A DNA stretch of 64,000 nucleotides from DASRHT01 sp035650355 (GTDB lineage: Bacteria > Chloroflexota > Ktedonobacteria > Ktedonobacterales > Ktedonobacteraceae), in NCBI GenBank assembly GCA_035650355.1, contig DASRHT010000090.1, positions 16,463-80,462 on the forward strand, given 5' to 3'. Under the pieces are notes generated by a model. It made no database searches. It was not told where the DNA came from and saw only the letters and a program-made list of their open reading frames with translations. Positions 43,283 through 52,082 of the stretch are shown here, in pieces. Every line of letters starts with the position of its first letter. The stretch's first letter is position 1. The position numbers and the translations under genes were made by a program.

Positions 43283-43771
43283 TTAGAGGGACAGTTCCTG
43301 TTGCTGTTCTCGCTCCTTCTTTGCCGTGTGAAACGCTTTGAACTGTTCCGCCATCTCCCACTTATTGGCATACACGCGGTTCCCGCAATAGATGTTGCGC
43401 CTGGCGAACTCCTCCGGCGTGGTGCGTATAAGCCGCGCTCGAATGGATTCTCGATCAGGGTGAAGGGTATCATACCACGGTGTTATTAAGGTGTACTTAG
43501 GGTCGTAGACCCATTGCGGACACGCTTCTCCGTATTTGTGACAGAACCATTCGACTGAAGCGGCACAGAAGGTGGCCCATCGCTGAAGTTCTGGCGATGG
43601 TTCGTAGTCTGGAAGCGGATCAGCAATGAGTTGCTGTCGTCGCTCTTTGGCATAATCGAACCAGTAGTTCATAAAATTGCCTAGAGCCACCCAGGGATCT
43701 TCTCCCTGGCAGATGTCAGAGAACGCCTTTGCCATCGTTTGTAGCCGGTCTCGTCGCATCATATCGAGCAT
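43283..43771 (-). CDS. Hypothetical partner of the nucleotidyltransferase
   Basis: 162 residues. Aromatic-rich, no membrane segment or signal peptide: NFMNYWFDYAKERRQQL, LQRWATFCAASVEWFCHKYGEACPQWVYDPKYTLITPWYDTLHPD, TPEEFARRNIYCGNRVYANKWEMAEQF. ATG 43771 follows AAAGG and lies 12 nt after the upstream nucleotidyltransferase stop, so the two are one operon. I do not recognise the family. Linkage to an AbiEii/DUF6036-like nucleotidyltransferase suggests the partner half of a toxin-antitoxin pair, which is inference. Confidence 0.75.
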   Translation of the reverse strand: MLDMMRRDRLQTMAKAFSDICQGEDPWVALGNFMNYWFDYAKERRQQLIADPLPDYEPSPELQRWATFCAASVEWFCHKYGEACPQWVYDPKYTLITPWYDTLHPDRESIRARLIRTTPEEFARRNIYCGNRVYANKWEMAEQFKAFHTAKKEREQQQELSL

Positions 43772-43783
43772 GGCTTTTTACCT

Positions 43784-44350
43784 TTATGATGAAAAGAACT
43801 CCTCAAGCGTTGCTGGAACATCACTAAGCTCCTGGAATTGTCGATCTGGGAAGTAAGTGTCCACAATGGCTTGTGCTTGCTCCTGTTGCTTTATGTGCAA
43901 TGCTTTGCACAAAGCTATGATATCATTACGGTCTTTGGTTCGTCCAGCTAACAATTTGCATGCTAGAATAAAATCCTTCGGTGGGAGAACGATTTCGACC
44001 AGCTTGCCGAACGTGCGCCAGGGGGTTCCCTTTGGGATCTCGCCTGTACTGGTCAAGGCTTCTGAGGCAAGATCATTGAGCCAGGTTTCGCTGATGCCCA
44101 GATCGTACGCAACAAATCGTACCGCACTTTTGAACAGGTGATGCTCATGAGGCGTGAGCGGATGATCTAAGCTGACGATGACATCAATGTCGCCGGTCGT
44201 TTTCCTCTCCCCAATCTTCTGCGTGATCATATAAGCGCCGCCAATCAGCAGGAGCCGAACGGGCTTTTGCAAGCCCAGTTCCTGGAGTTCTTCTCCAAGT
44301 AAAGTAAGGTTGTGTTCAATGTCTTGGCGCTGCATCATGGGAAACTTCAT
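43784..44350 (-). CDS. Nucleotidyltransferase, AbiEii/DUF6036-like
   Basis: 188 residues. The polymerase-beta-type nucleotidyltransferase core is visible: LLLIGGAYMITQKIGERKTTGDIDVIVSLDHPL gives the GG..RxTxDID signature with two catalytic Asp. The following helices, KLVEIVLPPKDFILACKLLAGRTKDRNDIIAL, match DUF6036/AbiEii-type proteins (KL..R.KD..D). Such proteins often act as toxins that modify tRNA 3' ends, paired with a neighbouring antitoxin. First gene of a two-gene operon. ATG 44350; toxin role is family-based inference. Confidence 0.85.
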   Translation of the reverse strand: MKFPMMQRQDIEHNLTLLGEELQELGLQKPVRLLLIGGAYMITQKIGERKTTGDIDVIVSLDHPLTPHEHHLFKSAVRFVAYDLGISETWLNDLASEALTSTGEIPKGTPWRTFGKLVEIVLPPKDFILACKLLAGRTKDRNDIIALCKALHIKQQEQAQAIVDTYFPDRQFQELSDVPATLEEFFSS

Positions 44351-44420
44351 CTCCCGCTAATAGAAAAAGTATAAATGGTGGCGTTAGCATAAAGAAATTT
44401 AAATGTGATGTAAAGAGGAA

Positions 44421-44445
44421 AGCACCTGAAAATATATCAGGTGCT
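44421..44445 (-). terminator. Terminator-like hairpin after the lipoprotein gene
   Basis: AGCACCTGA (44421-44429) with TCAGGTGCT (44437-44445), 7-nt loop. Minus-strand continuation TTCCTCTTT is moderately T-rich. Confidence 0.55.
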
Positions 44446-44517
44446 TCTTGTTGATGGCTTCTCATATACTACTATTGCTTCTAAAGAAAGCCCATGAAAA
44501 AAAGGTGTAGTTCGTCC

Positions 44518-45498
44518 TCAAGAAACGGCGGCACAGAGTGGTAGCAGTTTGAGCGTGCCGCCGGAACTGATCGGTGGGCTATCGATAGTGAGGGGCGGCA
44601 ATGAGTATACGGTTGTTGCCCAGGTTGGCGTATTGGTGCCGTAGGAAGGGTAGAACAGGGTGATGGGGAAGGCGCGCGCGGAAGCGTTGACCTTCTGATA
44701 ACCGGAACCTACTGGCGTTAAGCCGGACGAGCAGGTGCCCGAACCGGAGGCGCTGGTTGCAACCTCTGGCTGCTGCGCCGCTGGCACGGAAGTGGTAGTC
44801 GTGTTCCCGGCGGAGACGGTCAGGCCAGGGGTGCAGACGGCGTAAACGGAGACGTTATTGCCGAAGTGGTTGAGGTTGCCGATGCTATAATCCGTCGCAA
44901 CCATCCAGCGCGTCAGACCAATCGGCGTGGAGGACTTGAAATCTATTACGGCTGAGGCAATATTGGCCTGTGAAACATTGGTGAGCTGGTAGCCGCCACC
45001 GGTGAGGTGCATATTTTGCGGGCAATCAACGGACAGGGTGTTCCCGCTATTCGCATTGCCGCTCTGGCTCACAATCGTGGGAGCCGATCCTTTCGTCAGG
45101 CACTCGACATGGGCCGTTCCCAACACAGCGCCACTGCCTATCGCCTGATTGGTAAAGGTGACTGTCCAGGAATTGGCGCTGGAGGGATAGCTGGCGGCAA
45201 TAAAGTATTCGTCGATGACCGTATGGGTGATACCGCCGCGTGTCACTTTGTCCTGATAGGCAGGGGCCGTCACTGCCCAGCCGCCGCTCAGCATCTGCTC
45301 GCCGGCCTGGCAACTGGCAGTAGCAGTCGCAAGCCCCAGGGGATGGATCGTCACGACGCTAAAACGGTCGGTAATACCCGGCGCGGAATTGATCCCACCT
45401 CCACCATTCGGGCCGGTGCCACATGCCCCCAGCAGCGTGCAACAGAAGAGCAGCGGCAATAGCAGAGACCCTGCCCGTAAACGCTGATAAATGCTCAT
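44518..45498 (-). CDS. Lipoprotein with repeated SGGY-type domains
   Basis: 326 residues. Signal peptide ending LLGAC (Cys26) followed by a Gly/Asn spacer. The mature part shows three related segments, each with Cys and a Gly-Gly-aromatic turn: CQAGEQMLSGGWAV, CPQNMHLTGGGYQL and CSSGLTPVGSGYQK. Each is followed by a beta-rich stretch ending in WTVTFTN, WMVATDY or WATTVYS. Surface-anchored, probably a three-domain beta protein; function not known. ATG 45498 with GGAAT-type weak site. Confidence 0.78.
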   Translation of the reverse strand: MSIYQRLRAGSLLLPLLFCCTLLGACGTGPNGGGGINSAPGITDRFSVVTIHPLGLATATASCQAGEQMLSGGWAVTAPAYQDKVTRGGITHTVIDEYFIAASYPSSANSWTVTFTNQAIGSGAVLGTAHVECLTKGSAPTIVSQSGNANSGNTLSVDCPQNMHLTGGGYQLTNVSQANIASAVIDFKSSTPIGLTRWMVATDYSIGNLNHFGNNVSVYAVCTPGLTVSAGNTTTTSVPAAQQPEVATSASGSGTCSSGLTPVGSGYQKVNASARAFPITLFYPSYGTNTPTWATTVYSLPPLTIDSPPISSGGTLKLLPLCAAVS

Positions 45499-45702
45499 AA
45501 TGTATTCCTTTCATCCATCGGATAAGTAGTTTAGCTCTCATTTATGCGATGTATCTAACATGCGTTTTTTAAAGCATATAGTAGCCATCGATGCGGGGCT
45601 ACTCTCTACCTCACAAGTAGACTGTGATAGATAGCACTTTCCGCGGATGAGCGGAGATGGTAAAATGATCTCATCCTTACCCTAGCGGAGATCACAAGCA
45701 AA

Positions 45703-45951
45703 ATGCAGATACTCTGCTCAACTGGAGTTTTTACACGCAGTTCCGACCTGCTCAGTCACGAGGCTATAGTGCTGTATGGTCCGCAGTTTGATGTGGACGG
45801 CTTTGAAGTCATTTTCTACCCCCGCTGGTATGCTCAGCAGGAGGATGTTATCCAGGCTTTGCGATATGCCCTTTCTGGTACACTTCAGATAAGGCAGAAT
45901 ACCAGCTCCTCCCTGGCCTTTGGCGAAATCGGGCGCTGGCGAAAGGTATAG
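45703..45951 (+). pseudogene. N-terminal fragment of a TIM-barrel isomerase-like protein
   Basis: 82 residues. MQILCSTGVFTRSSDLLSHEAIVLYGPQFDVDGFEVIFYPRWY resembles the first strands of xylose-isomerase-like/sugar phosphate isomerase proteins. The remaining 200 residues or so of barrel are absent, and the tail after ALSGTLQIRQ is unrelated. Stop 5 nt before a DinB gene, so a deletion or invasion probably removed the rest. Confidence 0.5.
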
Positions 45952-45956
45952 AAGAC

Positions 45957-46469
45957 ATGCCGCATCCACTTGTCATCCAATTACGCTTTACCCGCAGCGA
46001 GTTCAGGCGCGCTCTTGATGGGCTCAGTGAGGCTGATGCGTGCCGACGTTTCCTGCCTATGAACTGTATCAGTTGGAACATCGGCCACCTGGCTCATGCC
46101 GAACAGGCTATTTTTCTAACTGGTATGCAAGGGCACACGCCGCTGCCTCACCTTAACGAGCTATACGGCTACGGTCAGCCAGCCAGCACCCCGAAGCTTT
46201 CCGAGATGTGGGAGGCGTGGCAGACGGTAACGCAGATGGTCGATCCGTTCCTCGATACTTTCACCACCACAACGCTTCAACAAACGGGTATCACTGGCGA
46301 TGATGATCAGCAGACCTACTATCTGGCAGGCTCGCTTCTGCTACGCGTCATCTACCACTACTGGTATCATCTCGGCGAGACTATGGCGATCCGGCAATTG
46401 CTCGGACATACCGATCTGCCGGAGTTCGTCGGCGATCTCGATGCCCAGGCACCTTACCTGCCACACTGA
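45957..46469 (+). CDS. DinB-family protein (four-helix, metal-binding type)
   Basis: 170 residues. DinB-like pattern: LRFTRSEFRRALDGLSEADACRRF, a first metal His in SWNIGHLAHAEQAIF, and the final His pair in RVIYHYWYHLGETMAIRQLLGH. DinB-fold enzymes include thiol-dependent transferases such as bacillithiol S-transferases and maleylpyruvate isomerases, though most are uncharacterised. ATG at 45957 has little spacing from the upstream fragment and may be translated by coupling. Confidence 0.87.
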   Translation: MPHPLVIQLRFTRSEFRRALDGLSEADACRRFLPMNCISWNIGHLAHAEQAIFLTGMQGHTPLPHLNELYGYGQPASTPKLSEMWEAWQTVTQMVDPFLDTFTTTTLQQTGITGDDDQQTYYLAGSLLLRVIYHYWYHLGETMAIRQLLGHTDLPEFVGDLDAQAPYLPH

Positions 46470-46517
46470 ACCTGGAAATGCTTGACGAGACGGGGACACA
46501 TTTGCCTCTGGTAGTAC

Positions 46518-47418
46518 CTACTGTCGCGCGATCAAATGCGCCTTGCGTTCGGCCAATCCTACACGAGCGATATAGCCGGAATTGAAGGCGAGGTAATCGC
46601 TTTCGATGCCGTCGCTAAAAATTACGCCATAATCAGGCATGTGTGAGGTAATTACCAGCTCCTGGTGGGGAGCGATTTGCCCGAAGACGATACTGGCCTG
46701 CGACGTTCTGGACTGGAATGGTTCGCGTACCGTGAACCATAAGCGGTCGGATTCCCACCCCAGCTCAATATCCTCTAGAGTGGGCGGCTTATCTCCGCCT
46801 CCGCCGAAGTGGTGCGCGACGTGCCACGCGCCCAGCGTGATTGAGCGCAGCCACCCGGTGCAGCCGGCACCGGTCGAGACGATGATCCCACTCGAACTCT
46901 GCTGCTCGCGTCTGCCCGCGAACTCCAACAGATAGCGAGCCGAGCCGTGGCTGCGCGGCCCGATAAAGAGATCGTTGACGCCGTAAAGCACCTGCCTATC
47001 ATTGAGCATGGCCTTGACCATTGAGATGTGCGAAACCTGCACATCGCCTTTTAGTGTGCGCTCAAGCCAGGGACCGATTTCCTCGAAGGTGAACGGGATC
47101 AGGATGCCATCGATGCGCCTGGGATCGGGATTGATGGCGAGAATTGGCTGCGTGGTCAGGTGTGAAATTGAGCAATCTAGAAATTGTTTCGGGCTCGATA
47201 ATGCGATAGGTGATCTGCCCTTGCAGAGTGACGGCCTGGAAATTGCCGGTGGTCTCATTAAAAACGAAGGGCGCATCAACCGTTGAGATTGGAACAAGGA
47301 CGATGGAGGTGCTGGGTCGCCAGTACCAGAAGGCCAGACCAGCCCCCTGTTGAGCAATTTTCCCATTCGAGTAAGCGAGGATATATTCGGTAGGTTCGGA
47401 TTTGAAGTATGCAAACAT
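46518..47418 (-). pseudogene. SPFH-domain gene fused out of frame to an NAD-kinase-like gene end
   Basis: ATG 47418 (AAAGGAG upstream) begins a good SPFH/band-7 sequence, MFAYFKSEPTEYILAYSNGK to QITYRIIEPETISRLLNF, about 85 residues. Near 47160 homology jumps to another frame that carries the C-terminal half of an NAD-kinase-like protein: INPDPRRIDGILIPF, LYGVNDLFIGPRSHGSARYLL, SSGIIVSTGAGCTGW. The end is at 46518. The GGDGT-containing half of the kinase and the SPFH C-terminus are gone. A deletion joining two adjacent genes is the simplest reading. Confidence 0.7.
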
Positions 47419-47442
47419 TGCCAGCTCCTTTAGATCAATTTT

Positions 47443-47471
47443 TATATTAGTGTATTATAGACACTAATATA
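47443..47471. promoter_or_regulatory. Dyad operator over the SPFH promoter
   Basis: Perfect 11-bp arms TATATTAGTGT (47443-47453) and ACACTAATATA (47461-47471) with 7-nt spacer. The centre reads TATAAT on the minus strand, with TTGTTC 16 nt upstream. The AGTGT-N7-ACACT core resembles GntR/YtrA-type operators. Confidence 0.65.
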
Positions 47472-47669
47472 GCCTGAACAATTGCCGTTGTCAAGCTTTT
47501 CTAAGAGGATAATGGGACAGAAAGAGAAGTTGCGCAGAAGATTTGCGCAAGCGAGAAGAAGTTTGGTGTCTGTTCTTCGTACTATACTGCCTGTAGTTAC
47601 CACGAGCGGTAACTGGTCATGTGTGCCAGATGTCAGGCACAATAGTGAAAAAGAACCGAGGACCTCATT

Positions 47670-48188
47670 ATGGCAACGGAACAGGCGCTTTCACTCATCA
47701 CTTTTTATGCTGGCTGGGCTGGTTTCCAGAGCAATCTGGTCAAAGTTATCGCGCCGCTTACTCCTGAACAACTGGCTTTACGCGCCGCGCCGCATCACTG
47801 GTCGATAGGGATGGTGGCGCAACATATCATTGCCAATCGCGTCTGGTGGTTCCAGAACTGGCTAGGCCAGGGAAGTCCTGAGCTTGCTCCCCTCGCAAAC
47901 TGGGAACCGATGGAGCGGGAAGAACTGCCCACGCACGATGCTGCTGAACTGGTTGCCGCCTTGAATTCTACCTGGCAGATGATCGAGGACGCACTATCCC
48001 ATTGGACTCCTGCCGATCTTGAGTATGTTGTGCCCCAACCGGCAGCCTTAGAAGAGGAATGGCGGCAGATATTCGTTGATCTGACACGGCAATGGATTAT
48101 CTGGCATGTGCTCGAACATGAGATCCTCCACGGGGGAGAGCTTTCCCTGGCCCTGGGCACATATGGCTTGAAAGCCATCTATGACTGA
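47670..48188 (+). CDS. DinB-family protein
   Basis: 172 residues from ATG 47670 (GAGGAC upstream). Pattern: SLITFYAGWAGFQSNLVKVIAPLTPEQLALRAAPHHWSIGMVAQHIIANRVWWF with the first metal His in VAQHI, and RQWIIWHVLEHEILHGGELSLALG with the C-terminal His pair. Same superfamily as the protein at 45957 but not a close copy. Cytoplasmic; substrate unknown. Confidence 0.87.
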   Translation: MATEQALSLITFYAGWAGFQSNLVKVIAPLTPEQLALRAAPHHWSIGMVAQHIIANRVWWFQNWLGQGSPELAPLANWEPMEREELPTHDAAELVAALNSTWQMIEDALSHWTPADLEYVVPQPAALEEEWRQIFVDLTRQWIIWHVLEHEILHGGELSLALGTYGLKAIYD

Positions 48189-48203
48189 CGCAAGGTCATG
48201 AAC

Positions 48204-48995
48204 CTACTTAAATGCTTTGACGACGGGAAGGGCCTGACAGATAAAGTCGGCGGCCAGTTCGAATGAGAAGAGTCCGGTGTTGATCAGCAGGTGGTAGAGG
48301 TCGGACTGGCTGCCATCCGAGCCATAGTGGCGGCGCAGGTAGCTTTGCTGTTCATAATCACGTTGCTCAACCAGCCGCGTAGCCTGGGTGCGATCAAGAT
48401 TGGAGCGCTGCATAATGCTCTCAACGCGCTGCGGCAGGGGAGAGAAAATGGAGATATGGAGCGTGCGGGGGATACCGTGCAGCAAGAATTGCGAACCGCG
48501 CCCGACGATAACGGCGTTTCCCTGAGAAGCAGCCTCCAGAATGACCCTTTGCGTCAGTTGTAGATGTGCCTGTTCTTTCGATTGCGTCAGGACGGACGCT
48601 GGTTGTAGCAGCGTGCTATAGCTGAGATTGAAGGGGTTGCTGGCTCGGACTGCCTCAAGCAGGTGTCCGACCATCCCTGCCGTTTGCTCGTCCTGGCGCG
48701 CGGCCAGCTCCACATCGACCCCTAACCGCCGCGCTACCTCGTCGATGATCTCGTAATCAACGTACTGCAATCCCCCCTTTTGCGCCACCAGCCGGGCGAT
48801 AGCAGCTCCGCCGCTGCCGAATTGACGCGAGATGGTTACCACTACCGTCTCTGCCGGAGGGATGCCAGAAGGCATTGGTTCCCCCTGCCACGCGGTTTCC
48901 GGCAATATTCTGGTTTCTTTTGGAAAAGCGCCCTTTGGGGCCTGTTGTTTCGGTTGCATCGGCGGCTGCGTACGGCTTTTGAAGAGGGATGCCAT
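48204..48995 (-). CDS. Cytidylate kinase-like P-loop protein
   Basis: 263 residues. After a Pro/Gln-rich N-terminal tail of about 50 residues comes the P-loop VVVTISRQFGSGGAAIARLVAQKGG. Next are YVDYEIIDEVARRLGV, VIVGRGSQFLLHGIPRTLHISIFSPLPQRVE and a lid region RDYEQQSYLRRHYG. This is the cytidylate-kinase-like family (PF13189), a nucleotide kinase relative of unproven substrate. ATG 48995. Converges on the DinB gene. Confidence 0.88.
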   Translation of the reverse strand: MASLFKSRTQPPMQPKQQAPKGAFPKETRILPETAWQGEPMPSGIPPAETVVVTISRQFGSGGAAIARLVAQKGGLQYVDYEIIDEVARRLGVDVELAARQDEQTAGMVGHLLEAVRASNPFNLSYSTLLQPASVLTQSKEQAHLQLTQRVILEAASQGNAVIVGRGSQFLLHGIPRTLHISIFSPLPQRVESIMQRSNLDRTQATRLVEQRDYEQQSYLRRHYGSDGSQSDLYHLLINTGLFSFELAADFICQALPVVKAFK

Positions 48996-49120
48996 TAGCT
49001 CATCCTTTATATATTCAATCAGAGTAAAGTATTATAGCACCTTTATTGTACAACATGCTATAACAATGATGCAAATAGAGGCGTGTTCAGGGTAGCAATT
49101 TTCAAAAAAGCCAGAGATAG

Positions 49121-49600
49121 CTACGTCAGGAGGTCAAGCGCTTCTGCTCGCGCTTTCAAATCCTCCGCAACTGCATGAAAGCCGCGCTGTAAGTCCTTGC
49201 CAAGCGTGATTTTTAATACGGGGGCGAGGAGGCCCATAAATGCTTCTCGGGTCCAATACCGCGTTGTATTGGCGTCAATGGGTGTGAGCGTCTGGAACCG
49301 CTCGCCTCGCAGCAACCAGCCTGGCGAACGAGTCTTCCATGCCAGCAGACCCATAGGCTCAATCGCGGTAATCGTCTCAATACTTTTCACCGTGAGCCGT
49401 TTATTCATGCGCACCTGCATGGTCAGCAGCTCGCCAACCTGGAAAGAGGATTGCATCACAGGAACAAAGGTATTCCATTCGTGGTAACGTTCCAGATCAA
49501 CCAGAACGGACCAGACGCAATCAAGCGGAGCATTAATAGTGCTGCTAGCCTGGACGGCAAACCCGCCGGTGGTATCTGAGATGTGCATAGCGTTGTGCAT
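49121..49600 (-). CDS. SRPBCC / polyketide cyclase-like protein
   Basis: 159 residues from ATG 49600; ATG 49588 (AGAGGA at better spacing) is equally possible. SRPBCC fold: VQASSTINAPLDCVWSVLVDLERYHEWNTFVPVM at the start, GELLTMQV, LLAWKTRSPGWLLRGERFQTLTPI and a long C-terminal helix LGKDLQRGFHAVAEDLKARAEAL. Ligand-pocket protein of unknown ligand. Confidence 0.87.
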   Translation of the reverse strand: MHNAMHISDTTGGFAVQASSTINAPLDCVWSVLVDLERYHEWNTFVPVMQSSFQVGELLTMQVRMNKRLTVKSIETITAIEPMGLLAWKTRSPGWLLRGERFQTLTPIDANTTRYWTREAFMGLLAPVLKITLGKDLQRGFHAVAEDLKARAEALDLLT

Positions 49601-49727
49601 CCTCTTGTGAAAAGGATTGACCTTTTATGGTATTTAATGGATATATTAGCAGCATTATATGGTTGAATCCACCTCTCTTATACAACGATTTATATGTTCG
49701 TAGCTCGATGTTGGAGGTTGTGTCTAG

Positions 49728-49812
49728 GTAGGACGGGCGCTAAAGCGGACGCGATGCAATCGGGGCGGTACGGCAGGTAGGGGCAATTCCTTGCGGTTGC
49801 CCTGGCGGAATG
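49728..49812. repeat. Dispersed short repeats (R4 then R2 module)
   Basis: GACGGGCGCTAAAGCGGACG (49731-49750, also near 20640) followed by GGTAGGGGCAATTCCTTGCG and GTTGCCCTGG. Apart from this, gap 49601-49881 is AT-rich with no gene seen. Confidence 0.75.
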
Positions 49813-49881
49813 GCGCTCAAGTGCAACCCTTTTTTGTAATATATAATATATTGGTTATGTCTCTTTCTCAGGGGGGACCTG

Positions 49882-50790
49882 ATGCGTAACATTAATTTGC
49901 ACCAGTTGGCGACCTTCCAGGTGGTCGCGAAGTATTGTAGCTATGTGCGGGCGGCTGAAGAGCTGCATTTCAGCCAGCCAGCCGTCTCGGCCCAGATTCG
50001 CCAGCTTGAGGAGTCGATGGGCATCAAGCTGTTCGACAAAATCGGGCGCAAGACCCATCTGACGCAGGCGGGCGAAGAGCTCTATCTTTATAGCCAGAAA
50101 ATATTTTCCCTGATTGATGAAACGGTAGAGACGATGGAGGCCCTGCGCAGTCCCTATCATGGTCGCCTCAGCGTTGGCGCGGATACAACCGTGGGGACGT
50201 ATGTGGTGCCGAAAATGCTCGGAAATTTTCATCAACTCTACCCCGATGTCGAGATCACGCTGGAGGTGGTCAATCGCGGCTACCTGGTCGATGCGCTGGT
50301 GAATAACCGCATCGATATGGTGATCATGGGCAAGATCCCGACCGAGGCGCCCGTCTTCGTGGCCCCCTTTGCTCCCAACGAACTGGTGCTGGTCGCTCCT
50401 CCCACCCATCGCCTTGCCGGTTGCGTCAAAGTTCCCTTTACCGAGCTAGCGCGCGAGCATTTTCTGCTGCGTGAAGTCGGTTCAGGCACGCGTAGCGCGC
50501 TCGAAAGTGCATTTCAGGAGGCGGGCCTCCCCTTGCAGGTAAGCATGCAGGTGGGGAATAATAGTGCTATCAAGCAAGGAGTCGCGTCCGGGCTGGGCAT
50601 TGCGCTGATCTCGCGGGTCGCGCTCGATATGGAACTGGAGACCAATCGGCTGGTCATTCTTGATGTCGAGGGCTTTCCGATTATGCGGCAGTGGCGGCTG
50701 GTGCATTTGAAAGATAAAAATCTTTCGGCTACCGCTCGGGCCTTTAAGCACTTTATCTTGCAACATACCAGCCAGGCGGTGCATAAGTAG
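49882..50790 (+). CDS. LysR-family transcriptional regulator (CbbR/CysL-like)
   Basis: 302 residues. N-terminal HTH LHQLATFQVVAKYCSYVRAAEELHFSQPAVSAQIRQLEESMGIKLFDKIGRKTHLTQAGEEL is canonical LysR. The C-terminal periplasmic-binding-like effector domain starts GRLSVGADTTVGTYVVPKML. ATG 49882 follows GGGGGGACC. It is the first gene of a co-oriented set with the acyl-CoA dehydrogenase, MaoC hydratase and CitE-like lyase, and probably regulates them in response to a CoA pathway metabolite. Confidence 0.94.
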   Translation: MRNINLHQLATFQVVAKYCSYVRAAEELHFSQPAVSAQIRQLEESMGIKLFDKIGRKTHLTQAGEELYLYSQKIFSLIDETVETMEALRSPYHGRLSVGADTTVGTYVVPKMLGNFHQLYPDVEITLEVVNRGYLVDALVNNRIDMVIMGKIPTEAPVFVAPFAPNELVLVAPPTHRLAGCVKVPFTELAREHFLLREVGSGTRSALESAFQEAGLPLQVSMQVGNNSAIKQGVASGLGIALISRVALDMELETNRLVILDVEGFPIMRQWRLVHLKDKNLSATARAFKHFILQHTSQAVHK

Positions 50791-50824
50791 AAATGAACAG
50801 CGTTCAGCAGGAAGGGAAGAATAT

Positions 50825-51997
50825 TTGGATACAACGTCCGATACTGAGAAACAGATGGTTGTCGCGGAGGTGCGCCGCTTCGTTGACCGCGAGGTGATTC
50901 CCGTGGCACATGATCTGGAGAAGCACGATAGCTATCCCGTTGAGCTGGTGAATAAGCTCAAGGAGTTGGGCATCTTCAGCGCCACCATTCCCGAAGCTTA
51001 TGGCGGCCTCGGCTTCGATTTCAGCACCTATGTGCAGATCGTGGAGGAGCTTTCGCGCGGCTGGATGAGCCTGAGCGGCATCGTCAATACCCATGTGCTG
51101 GTGGCGCATATGATCAACACTTTTGGCACAGAGGAGCAGCGCCGCCGCTTCTTGCCCGTCATGGCGGAAGGCGATAAGCGCGGCGGGCTCTGTCTCTCGG
51201 AGGCCGACGCTGGCAGCGATGTGCAATCTATTACGATGACCGCCACGCGCGATGGGGATGATTATCTGCTCAACGGCTCTAAACTCTGGGTGACGAATGG
51301 CGTCAACGCCAGTATTTTCGCCGTTCTGGCCCGCACCGATCTCCATGCGCGTCCTCCTTATAAAGGGATGAGCCTGTTTCTGGTCGAAAAGGGCACGCCC
51401 GGCTTGAGCGTGGGGCGCACCTTTGAGAAGCTGGGCTATAAGGGCGTCGATACCGCTGAACTGATCTTTGAGCAGGCCCGCGTACCAGTCGCCAACCTGC
51501 TCGGAGACGTCGAGGGCGAGGGCTTCAAACACGCGATGGGTGGCCTGGAAGTCGGGCGCATCAATGTCTCAGCCCGCGCCATCGGCGTTGCCCAGGCTGC
51601 CTTTAACGACTCGATCAAATACGCGCAGCAGCGTGTCACCTTTGGCAAACCTATTGCGGAGCATCAGGCGATCCAGATCAAACTGGCCGACATGGCAACG
51701 AAGATCGAGGCCGCGCGCCTGCTGTTGCAGAAGGCAGCCGCTAAGAAGGATCGAGGCGAGCGCTGCGACCTGGAAGCCGGCATGGCAAAGCTTTTTGCTT
51801 CTGAGATGTGCCAGGAAGTTACCCTGGAGGCTATGCGCATCCACGGCGGCTTTGGCTATACAAAGGATTTCAATGTCGAGCGGTACTATCGCGACGCGCC
51901 CTTTATGCTGGTTGGCGAGGGCACCAGCGAGATCCAGCGCCTGATCATCGCGCGCCAGTTGTTGCAAATTTCAGTACCCTCAAGCGGGTCGAGATAG
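50825..51997 (+). CDS. Acyl-CoA dehydrogenase
   Basis: 390 residues from TTG 50825 (AGGAAGGGA upstream). FAD enzyme that oxidises an acyl-CoA to the enoyl-CoA. Motifs: CLSEADAGSDVQSITMTA, WVTNGVNASIFAVLART, RVTFGKPIAEHQAIQIKLADMATKIEAARLLL, and MRIHGGFGYTKDFNVERYYRDAPFMLVGEGTSEIQRLIIARQLL, with the catalytic Glu in GEGTSEIQ. The last ten codons (ISVPSSGSR and flank) are encoded by the mobile-promoter repeat copy 3, whose insertion replaced the original C-terminus. Chain-length specificity unknown. Confidence 0.93.
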   Translation: MDTTSDTEKQMVVAEVRRFVDREVIPVAHDLEKHDSYPVELVNKLKELGIFSATIPEAYGGLGFDFSTYVQIVEELSRGWMSLSGIVNTHVLVAHMINTFGTEEQRRRFLPVMAEGDKRGGLCLSEADAGSDVQSITMTATRDGDDYLLNGSKLWVTNGVNASIFAVLARTDLHARPPYKGMSLFLVEKGTPGLSVGRTFEKLGYKGVDTAELIFEQARVPVANLLGDVEGEGFKHAMGGLEVGRINVSARAIGVAQAAFNDSIKYAQQRVTFGKPIAEHQAIQIKLADMATKIEAARLLLQKAAAKKDRGERCDLEAGMAKLFASEMCQEVTLEAMRIHGGFGYTKDFNVERYYRDAPFMLVGEGTSEIQRLIIARQLLQISVPSSGSR

Positions 51998-52058
51998 CCA
52001 TTAGCTCCCGCCGCTCCCCTTGAGGGGCAGTATAACATCAAACCCGAAGATGTCAAGC
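51967..52058 (-). promoter_or_regulatory. Mobile-promoter element MP, copy 3, inserted at the dehydrogenase 3' end
   Basis: Minus strand: TTGACA (52051-52056), 16-nt spacer, TATACT (52029-52034). Its tail supplies the dehydrogenase stop codon. The promoter would fire antisense into the dehydrogenase gene. Confidence 0.78.
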
Positions 52059-52082
52059 GGGATGCAATAGAGAGGGGTCAAG

